Assembly: GCA_022575985.1 (NCBI GenBank) | Contig: JAKSXM010000266.1 | Span: forward strand, 930,001 to 994,000 | Source of the DNA: Anagrus nilaparvatae | Lineage: Eukaryota; Arthropoda; Insecta; Hymenoptera; Mymaridae | Reading direction: 5' to 3' | Length of the DNA stretch: 64,000 nt | Shown here: positions 56,461 to 64,000 of the stretch, in pieces | How the letters are laid out: every line of letters starts with the position of its first letter | Numbering within the stretch: the stretch's first letter is position 1 | Position numbers and translations under genes: made by a program | The notes under the pieces: model-generated | Database searches by the model: none | The model's input: the letters and a program-made list of their open reading frames with translations, nothing else | Told to the model about the DNA's origin: nothing

Positions 56461-56508
56461 AAATTCTGATGATGGACTTATTTAATTCCGAAACGCGTCG
56501 GTATTTAC
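56461..56508 (+). ncRNA. Hammerhead ribozyme motif (inverted copy)
   Basis: The plus strand has CTGATGA at 56466-56472, a stem-II hairpin GGA-CTTATTTAAT-TCC, GAAA at 56490-56493, CGCGTC at 56494-56499 and then GGTATT. Stem II is better paired than in the partner at 55454-55502. It is the end of an approximately 150-bp segment (56360-56512) that is the reverse complement of 55455-55610, so the two motifs face outward around the GIY-YIG gene. Confidence 0.7.
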
Positions 56509-57524
56509 GTAATGCAACGAAGTCTTTAACTACCTTTAAAAGTGAGTTTTTCCTATTTTCGTGCTTTTAGCATCCAGAATATTTCATAAGTAATTAAGAT
56601 TTAGCCCCTAAATTGGCTAAAACTACCCTAAGAAGTGGGACATTTATGCTTTATTTGTACTTTGAGCGTCCCGGATATGCCCATATAGGTTTTTTGGGTC
56701 GCTAATACAGAATTTCAACTTCTTTTTTGTGTTTAAATATTGATAATTTATGAAAAAGAAGTCGAAATTCTTGATTTGTCACCCAAATAACCCATATGGG
56801 CATAAATAGGTGCTAAAATTACGAAAATAGCAAAAAAACCCATTTTAGGGGTTTCAGCTACTTTAAGGGTAAAATATTTATTATTTATGAAAAAGAAGTC
56901 GAAATTCTTAATCAGTGACTCACAAAACTGGTATGGTGCAAATCTGAGCGCACAAAATTCAAATATGTTTAAATAAAACCCCTTTTTGGGGGTAGTTTTT
57001 GCAAATTTAAGGGTAAAACCCCCACTTTGTTTACGAAATGACCCCGATTTTGGTCTTAAGCGACCCATAAAATCTATAATTGAGCAAATATCGTGTTCGC
57101 CAGTGAAAATACAACCAAATCCGTATTTTGGCTGGAGTAAAATTCGAAAAAAAACATTTATTTTTAACGAAAATTAATGTTTTGGAGGTTAGGATGTCCC
57201 AAATCAAAAAAAAAAACTTTTTTTACGTGAAAGTACATGAAAAATGTGTAACTTTTAGAAAAAAAAAATTGGGGGGTCCCATTTAAAAATTTTTAGCTGC
57301 GTAAGCCCAAAATTAGAAAAAGGAAGATTTTTTACTTTGCGCTGTCGATAAAGCAGTGATTTTTAGCAAAAAATAGGAAAATCTTTTCTAAGAAATTGTG
57401 ATTTTGCATGGAGATTTTTTTTGTTTTTTCAAAAAATTTATATCTACTGTTAATAAAAAAATTTTAATGGCAAAACTGCCAGTTATCTGGGTTTTTCGTC
57501 GTTTTTTGCAATTTTATGACCTAA

Positions 57525-57900
57525 TTTTATTACCTGTGTATGAGGATGATATCAGTCAGCATGTATAATATGATCTATAGTAGTTGGCTTTCTGTATACA
57601 TTAAAATCAAATTGGTTATTATTTTTTGTAATAGTGATATCTAAAAAGTTGATGCTATTGTTATTGTCTGTTTAAAGAGTAAACTGTATATTGCTGTTTA
57701 TGTTATTTAAATAAGATTTCAGGGAATCTAGCTGCCTGTTGGTACCATTATATATGACGAAAGTATCATCAACGTAACGTGTATAGAAAATAATATTTTT
57801 TGTGATAACATTGTTATTTGAAAAGTGATATTTTTGAAATATTATTTTCAGTAGTTAAAATTTCGTATCTGAAATTTCGCGTGGTGAATTTTCCCATGCC
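57525..57900 (-). pseudogene. Penelope-like reverse transcriptase fragment
   Basis: The minus strand reads FYTRYVDDTFVIYNG, with the catalytic YVDD. Then come RQLDSLKSYLNNINSNIQFT, NNSINFLDITITKNN and FDFNVYRKPTTIDHIIHAD, the motif C to E region of Penelope-like RTs (FLD plus YRKPT is diagnostic). A stop follows NIQFTL. After YHPHTQ near 57535 homology ends. The expected continuation resumes around 56345 (IANGY), so about 1.2 kb of foreign sequence lies between. Confidence 0.87.
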
Positions 57901-58177
57901 CTGACCGAAGGCGTCCGTATTCACATTGCAGATTGCTCACACTATTTACTATTAAATAAGCAAATTTTATCATTATACAGATTCTTATTTTTTAAATACA
58001 GATGTAATTAAGCATATGATTCAGTTCAGGACATGACAGTGTGAAATACTTTAAAACCATTTAAATTGGCTAAAATGGATCCATCTTAAGAGCCTAACAC
58101 TTTTTGATCTCGAAAAAATGATTTTTATTTTAATATAATCTAAAAAATAATTTTAATTGCGGCTTTAACTTTGGTAT

Positions 58178-58901
58178 TGTTACATATGGTAGGTCAAAAT
58201 TGATATGCCTAACATTTGATATATATAAAAAGTAAACCATATATCCGATAGCTGTATTAATATTACTGACGATATAGGAATCCGTAGGTGCATTTCTGCT
58301 GATGCTGATCTAGCACAATAGCGTGGGACCAAAAGTCAGCTATGGCATAAATTAGGAGGGATTTAGGCGTTATAAACTGCATAAATTCCACCTCGCGATT
58401 CTTGGTTATAATTAGGTACGCCTTCGCTAATTGGACGTGACGAGACCGACGCTTTTTTTGTATTGGACGTCTCCCTCAAAATCTCGGAATATGGGCAATT
58501 CATATTAGATTATATATTGCCCTTCAGGCGCCCAAACCACTTATTAGAATACTATCTTCCGTTTTGAGTATTACTACTCTATTATAGTACTACCTTTAAT
58601 TACTTGACTTGTAGAATTTTATTATTTGAACTTATAATCAATAAAGTGAAGTTATTTAACCAAACCAAATTAGTTATCAGTTATTTTAAAGTAAGTGACA
58701 AATTCTTCTGTAATTAATAACTTAGCCTCAGGTTAAGTTCATCCAGCTAGAACCCAGGATCATCTACAACTTAAATCAACAGTAACCATCATACTAAATA
58801 AATACCTGGGGCACTCTTATCCCCAGGATAAACTTATTTATATTTTATATTTTATATTTATATTTACGTATCCCTTGGATAAAACCTCAGGATACGTAAC
58901 A
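58178..58901 (+). repeat. Putative 5' LTR of the gypsy element
   Basis: The interval begins TGTTAC and ends GTAACA, a 6-bp terminal inverted repeat of the TG...CA type. It contains AATAAAG at about 58640 as a possible polyadenylation signal, and is followed after 6 bp by a TGG-initiated candidate primer-binding site. The partner LTR is outside the window, so the call rests on these ends only. Confidence 0.4.
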
Positions 58902-58907
58902 ATAAAG

Positions 58908-58925
58908 TGGCTCCCTAAAAGGAAA
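58908..58925 (+). promoter_or_regulatory. Candidate tRNA primer-binding site
   Basis: TGGCTCCCTAAAAGGA begins with the TGG complementary to tRNA 3' CCA and lies just downstream of the putative LTR end. The priming tRNA cannot be named from memory. Confidence 0.4.
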
Positions 58926-59088
58926 GCTGGTAAGAAGAAACAGGAGCATATTTCTTATCAAGAAAATATTTACAATTTATGACTAAGAAACAACGACACC
59001 ACCTTCCTTGCGAAAATTGCAAAGGAGAATTAAAAGAAGAACAAAAATAAAAAAATTTTTAATTCTCTAAACACCAAATATTATCTAC

Positions 59089-59210
59089 CAGAGCTGGGCA
59101 GCTCGGACCGGTCCCCACTCTTATAACACGTAATACTGATACTCAAAAAATTTTAAGTATCAGTATTACGTGTTCTAAGAATGGGGACCGGTCCGAGCTG
59201 CACAGCTTTG
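59089..59210. mobile_element. 122-bp hAT-type hairpin MITE with 8-bp TSD
   Basis: Two arms of about 52 bp, starting CAGAGCTGGGCAGCTCGGAC and (reversed) CAAAGCTGTGCAGCTCGGAC, meet around a loop of about 12 bp (CAAAAAATTTTAA). The flanks TTATCTAC at 59081-59088 and 59211-59218 are an exact 8-bp target duplication. An 8-bp TSD with CA(G/A)-type ends is the hAT hallmark. The almost perfect pairing and tiny size make it an extreme foldback form. It sits in the gypsy leader. Confidence 0.88.
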
Positions 59211-59369
59211 TTATCTACAAACAAGTCAAATAGTAAAGTGATAGTAACTGTAAATTATACCATCGAATTCGGCGAAGAAATAAATTCTAATCAACTATAC
59301 TTCAAGAACATTGAAAAATTTTAAGTCGTTATACCACACAATACCATCTAAAGAAATTTATCTACATCT

Positions 59370-59515
59370 TCGCCAAGCAGTTTCTGGAAAAATTTTTTGC
59401 CAAGCTGTTTATTATCAAGACGTAGCCAAGCTGTTTACTGCCAAGCCGTAGCCAAGCTGTTTACTGCCAAGCCGTTGCCAAGCCGTTTATTATCAAGCCG
59501 TAGCCAAGCAGTTTT
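59370..59515 (+). repeat. Minisatellite in the gypsy leader
   Basis: Repeated AGCCAAGCTGTTTACTGCCA and AGCCGTTGCCAAGCCGTTTA variants give about six units with a basic period near 20 bp and a higher-order period near 40 bp. The frame across it (59397-59579) is open only because the unit lacks stops; I do not regard it as a gene. Confidence 0.7.
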
Positions 59516-59787
59516 TAGGACCTATTATACTAACTATACTTGGAAATCAAAATGGACTTTAGGACCTTCACCGCAACTATAGTTTTAATGTAAGTACTTC
59601 AAAATTTCTTATACAAACATAAATCTCCGAGACATTTTAAAATTTTTTTTTCCTAACGAATTTAAAATGTTTTTTTCTTTTCGTGCATAAAAGAAATAAA
59701 AATTTTTAAGCTTTCCTTTTAACATATTATAACAAAATACCCCTGGCGACAATCACGAGATACATATTCGAACGCCTTAATGCGGAA

Positions 59788-61454
59788 ATGCTACGACAAC
59801 GTGAGCAAGTAGCAGCTGTGATTACTGCTGAAACAGCATTAAATTTAGAAGCAGCGAATGACATCCAAAACATTGAAGATGAAAATAATGACCAACAACG
59901 TAATAATAATCAACTCCCAGCGAATAATAATAATGATATCAGACCTAGACAAAATAATATCATCCCGATTATTACTGCTATTGCAAATATACCTGATTTT
60001 TCGGATCAACCTCAGACTTTACAAGCTTTTTCCAAAGTTTTAAAAGATATTGTTAGAACCTATGGACCTGGATGCGAACAGTTTTTATTAAATTCAATTC
60101 CATGCCGCCTTAAAGGCCGAGCATATGATGCTTATGCAGGACTAGATCCTAATAATAATAGTTGAGATAACTTTTTGCAAGATTTGAAATTAAATTTGGC
60201 GGAATAACTGACGCAGACACTATTAAATTAGACATGCAACAAGCCTAGCAGAGCCCAGGTAAACCAGTTGCCGATTACGCCTTACGGGTACAAAATTTAT
60301 AACAGGCCCTACACGCTATTTATGATTCATCAGTTAGTTTAACCGCGAACGAAAAAGAACAATGGAGAACACGAACCAGTGGTGAAGCGCTTAAATGTTT
60401 TCTCTTTGGATTAAGAAACCCTCCAGAATATAGAGTAGCTTCTAAACAACCAAGTACTTTACGAAAAGCTGCTAACATTGCAGTTAACCTTGAAGGTAGA
60501 CGTCCCTCAGTACAAAGACACGAATTTTGTACATTAAGACATACACCAGCCCCACCAGCTCCTCCAGCCCCACAAGCTGAATCTTTTGCGACTGACGACA
60601 CAAATAGCGTAGGTACAACTACAACTACCGATATTTTTAATTTAATGGCCCAAATTTTAGAAATGCAAAGTTCACGCGAAAACACGGCAGCCATACGCGT
60701 CACTACTACTGACCCTCTAAAAAAGGAGTGCATTTTTTGCAAAAATAATTATCATGATGTATCTCAATGCAAAGACTTATTTAAATCCATTGAACAATGA
60801 AAAATTAAGCATCCTACCGAAACTCAAGAAGTAGAATCTGCAATAGCAACTATTACTCCTGTTTTTGAAAATTATCAAAATTAACCACCACCATGGTGGC
60901 AACCAAACAGAGGCAATAATTATAATCGTAACTATAACAATCAAGGTTATAATAGAGGTGGCCGGAATAATAATAATAATAGATTGAACCAAAACTTTAA
61001 TGGACACCCGAATAACCAACAAAATTTTGCTGCATTCCAAAATAATATAAGATATTTAAATAATCAAAATTTTTATAATAACTGTCGCCAAAATTACAAC
61101 AATAATCGCGGTCAATATCGCGGAAATAACAGAAACCGTAACTTCAATAATGCAAATTTTTCAAATAATTCATATCCCAGAAATTTTTACCCAAATTATT
61201 CAAATCAAAATATGATAGAAAGTCGAAATTTCCAATTCCAAAATTATCAAAACCAAAATTACAAAAATCAAAATTATAACCAAAATCATGATCTTAACCA
61301 AAATTTTATCCAAATCCCTCCCCAAAACGATAATAACCAAAATTATCCCCCTAATTTTTCCAATATTCCCCCTCTTGTGAATAACAACCCAATGCATACA
61401 CCTAACAGCGTTTCTAATAACATTGAGAATAAATCAGAAAAACATTTAAACTAG
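59788..61454 (+). pseudogene. Gypsy gag with CCHC knuckle and Asn/Gln-rich tail
   Basis: A 125-residue opening frame contains IANIPDFSDQPQTLQAFSKVL, CRLKGRAYDAY and an Asn-rich stretch. After a TGA and a frame change the capsid-like region continues: KPVADYALRVQNL, EALKCFLFGLRNPPEYR and TLRKAANIAVNLEGRR. A proline-rich hinge (PAPPAPPAPQ) follows. CIFCKNNYHDVSQC near 60732-60773 is a CX2CX4HX4C zinc knuckle. The C-terminus (60984-61454) is extremely Asn/Gln/Tyr-rich with repeated NQNY motifs. Stops at about 60246, 60300, 60797 and 60882 show it is non-functional. Gag of this lineage packages the element RNA. Confidence 0.82.
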
Positions 61455-61499
61455 ATGCTTGCCCATTCTCGAGTGAGCGTGGGCTAAAACTATAGTATG

Positions 61500-62742
61500 A
61501 TTCTACTACTCTTAATACAGATAAAAATTCAAAAATCCTTTCTAATATTACATCATCCTTAAATTTAAACCCAAATCACTATGAAATACATACCTTTGAA
61601 ACGTTCAATAATTCAGAAATCCCTAATTCCCTTTCCTATTCAAATAAAATTCTAGAAACCAATTTTTCCCCAAATACTGAAAAATTAATATCAAACATTT
61701 TAATAAAAATGGGTAACCCGAAACCCCTACTTTAAATACTGAAGAATTTAAATAAACTCCTGATACAATAACAAAATTTACTTCAAATATTGAAAAATTA
61801 AAACAAATTACTGAATTTGAAATCTCAAATGTTGAAAAATTAAAATTAATCCCGTAACAAGATACAAACTTTATGTTAATTATTGAAAATTTAAAAATAA
61901 CTCCCGAATCAGAAACTAATTTTACAAAACCCGAAAAATCAAAATCAAGTTCTAAATCAAAATCAAATTCCACTTCAAATATTGAAAAACCAAAATTAAA
62001 TTCAAAAACTGAATCAAATTTAATCTTAAATATTGGAAAACAAAAAGAAACCCCTGAATTCGAAATTCCCTTTTTTAATAATAAATATCCTATTCTAAAC
62101 ATTGAAGATCCAAAATTAACTAATAACAAAACTTTAGAAGAAAATTCGACCCTTACCACTGAAACACCAAAATTAAGTCTAGAACTTGTAAAAACAAAAG
62201 AAACTATTTTAACAGCTGAATCCGAAATTAGACATACAATAATTGACAAGCGATTAAATCTTATTTATGTTCCCCCTCCTTCTGCATCTGAAGATATTAA
62301 ACAAAATCCATTAACTTTTGTATTACCAGTTAAAACAGAAATTCCTCCCGCTAATATAAGATATGCAAATATTAAGAAAATACCCCCTGTTGTTAAATTC
62401 CACAGCCCAGATTTAGTTGAAAATGGCTTAAATTTCTTAATTGATACGGGTGCTGACATCTCATTAATTAAAGAATCAGCATTACGCGCAACTGCTTTTG
62501 TAAACACAGGCGTTATTGTCAGAATGGTTGGTTTTTCAAATGTAGCCGAATTTACTCAAGGAGCAGTAATAATAGAATTAAACAAACTACATTGCTTCCG
62601 TCATGTTGTAAAAGATGAATATGTTGCTGGTTTTGATGGAATTTTAGGCCTAGATATGTTACAATTCGTTAAACCAAATTCACAACAAGGAATTTATGTT
62701 CATATAGCCAATCCTGTTGTAAAAGAAGGGATATATCCCTAA
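61500..62742 (+). pseudogene. Gypsy pol N-terminus with retropepsin
   Basis: The upstream half is a low-complexity Lys/Glu/Ser/Asn sequence built from repeats of the type SNIEKLK and TPEFE, with stops before 61870. From 61873 the frame is open for 289 residues. Its end has PDLVENGLNFLIDTGADISLIKES, holding the catalytic DTGA, and FDGILGLDMLQ, the second retropepsin signature. The protease motifs are intact. The frame closes at 62742 and pol resumes in another frame at 62813, so a frameshift separates protease from RT. Confidence 0.85.
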
Positions 62743-62812
62743 AATAGAATTACACCCAATTCTTTATGTTGGAGATGTACTAGCAACTAATAGAAAAGGC
62801 TTAGCATATGTA

Positions 62813-64000
62813 ATGTTCTTAAATCTCAGCGATGAAAAAATTGAAATTGAAACTCTAACTGTCGAATTAGAGCCATATGAGATAGTTCAAAATACTGAAG
62901 AAAATTTTACCCCTGAAACGGAAAACATTACTCCTAAAATAACTAATGTCACTCCTGAAACAATAAATGACTCTGATGAAAAAATATTTTATAGAGACGA
63001 ACTATACACTAAAGTTATAAAAGAAATTGATTTAACTGGTTTAGATAATGAAGAAAAAGAAAGTATAGAAACTTTAGTCTATGAATTTGCCGAAGTTTTC
63101 TATGTTAAAGGTAGAAAATTTACTTGTACCCCTTTAATTGAACATAAAATGGAAGTTTCCTCCAATGAACCTATTAGATGCAAACCATTTAGACACCCAC
63201 CAGAGGCACAAAAAGCATTAGATTAAATATTAAAAGAACATTTAGAGTTAGGAATAAACAAACCTGAATATTCTGAGTATTGTTCACCAATTTATATCAT
63301 CCCTAAGAAACAGAAAGGTGAAAATGGTGAAAAATTATACAGAGCAATTTTAGATTTCCGGAAAATAAATCAAGTTATTATAGGAGATACATTTCCAATG
63401 CCAAATATAACAGGAATACTCAATAAATTAAGCAATTGTCGTTATTTAAGCTCCCTTGATGGAAAAATGGCTATTCATCAAATCAAGCTAACTGAAGATT
63501 CTCAAAAATACACAGCATTTGCAGCCAATAACAATCTTTGGTTCTACGAAAGAAGTCCAATGGGTTTAAAATCAAGCCCAATTGTCTCTTGCAGGCTAAT
63601 CCAGAAGATTCTGGAGATTTTAGGACCTGACTGGGTATTCGCATACCTGAATGACTTGATTATGATTGCAAAAACTCTTGAACAGCATTCAATCAGACTC
63701 AGACAGCTTCTCCAACGTCTAAAAGAAACAAAACTTCTTAAAGATCCAAAAAAATGCTTCTTTCTTCGTAGGCGGCTAAAAGTACTTGGTCACGTGGTCG
63801 GTGACAACAAAATTACTCCATCTCCTGATAAAATCGGAGCTGTTGAAAAATTTCCCGTTCCCAACTCTGTCAAAAAAGTAAGACAATTTCTCGGTCTATC
63901 TGGCTTCTATAGAAAATTCATAAAGGATTACGCTACCATCTCAAAACCACTTACAAATTTACTGAAAAAAGATGAAACATTTATATGGGATACCGAAAAA
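62813..64000 (+). pseudogene. Gypsy reverse transcriptase (cut by window end)
   Basis: The frame 62813-63223 has LIEHKMEVSSNEPIRCKPFR, the RT entry. A TAA at 63224-63226 interrupts it (ALD stop ILKEHLELGI). Then the RT proceeds without further stops: YCSPIYIIPKK, YRAILDFRKIN, YLSSLDGKMAIHQIKLT, SPMGLKSSPI and FAYLNDLIMI, where the catalytic YLDD is YLND. KVLGHVVGDNKITP and KKVRQFLGLSGFYRKFIKDYA lead towards RNase H. Two inactivating changes (stop and lost Asp) indicate a dead copy. RNase H and integrase must lie downstream. Confidence 0.92.

Larger units (their letters stand above)
55187..57255. mobile_element. Second foldback-family locus flanking Penelope sequence
   Basis: The sequence from GTTACACATTTTTCATGTAC (55190) to about 55453 returns inverted at about 56985-57255. 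The core TIR matches the 53081 family: ACCAAAATACGGGATTGGTT on the left and CCGTATTTTGGCTGGAG at 57127-57142 on the right. About 110 bp outside these TIRs is also inverted, including CCTAACCTCCAAAAC, so the palindrome is larger than the element. The right arm has extra tandem units (56560-56985). The space between the arms holds Penelope-like sequence. The order of events is not resolved. Confidence 0.65.
58178..64000 (+). mobile_element. Ty3/gypsy LTR retrotransposon, decayed, runs off the window
   Basis: A plausible 5' LTR, tRNA primer site, gag with a zinc knuckle, retropepsin and reverse transcriptase occur in gypsy order on the plus strand. Stops and frameshifts affect gag and pol. The RNase H, integrase and 3' LTR lie beyond 64000, so LTR limits and target duplication cannot be checked. 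A hAT-type MITE and a minisatellite are inserted in the leader. Confidence 0.8.

Noticed and set aside
59397..59582. Small repeat protein
   Set aside because: It is a minisatellite in a retroelement leader; openness follows from a unit without stop codons.
1..64000. CRISPR arrays, rRNA or tRNA genes
   Set aside because: Direct repeats present are tandem or transposon-derived, and no cloverleaf or rRNA core was recognised. The window is eukaryotic.

Overview
This is an AT-rich eukaryotic nuclear window with no prokaryotic gene organisation. I read it as an insect (arthropod) genome. The reasons are R1-clade non-LTR elements with three CCHC knuckles, a BEL/Pao element, a Penelope-like element, Helitrons, many palindromic and non-autonomous DNA elements, and short introns of about 80 bp. 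The species cannot be named from this. Almost everything recognisable is transposon-derived and decayed. The only host-gene signal is a few spliced-looking plus-strand segments: 5401-5530, possibly 8821-8875, and the well-supported pair 33952-34037 plus 34116-34369 joined by a 78-bp intron. If they are one gene, the middle of the window is its transposon-filled intron. || Layout. 690-4310: Ty1/copia pol relic split by a 2.2-kb foldback element. 6020-7262: first copy of an ORF1-only, LINE-like family whose protein resembles baculovirus FP25K and LINE ORF1 proteins. 8961-14047: complete-ended but internally deleted R1-clade retrotransposon with a 16-bp target duplication. 14064-23355: a nest of Helitron material containing a composite insertion (with a Transib-like MITE) and the second, intact-ORF copy of the ORF1-only family, itself split by another Helitron. 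23390-24290: inverted-repeat element. 24300-29140: unassigned AT-rich DNA. 29157-31175: CR1/jockey-like LINE relic. 31176-33060: second R1-clade copy lacking its RT core. 34637-37283: third R1-clade copy whose 5' half is inverted (twin priming). 37284-47340: minus-strand BEL/Pao element split by a 3.8-kb DNA transposon with a RAG1-like transposase (39179-43000), a minisatellite and a 5'-truncated LINE. 47359-51618: Helitron modules, a TIR element and a complete non-autonomous Helitron. 52032-53078: third, 5'-truncated ORF1-only copy. 53081-54884 and 55187-57255: two members of a foldback family with about 140-bp internal units. The second is entangled with a Penelope-like element that carries two hammerhead-ribozyme motifs. 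58178-64000: 5' part of a decayed Ty3/gypsy element running off the window. || Most notable: the RAG1-like transposase with RAG1-N-terminus-like cysteine pairs; a separate MITE ending in CACAGTG with a CGCCG target duplication; the FP-type ORF1-only retroelement family; and the Penelope hammerheads. No gene here looks fully functional except possibly the 248-residue ORF1 protein at 19525-20271 and the host exons.
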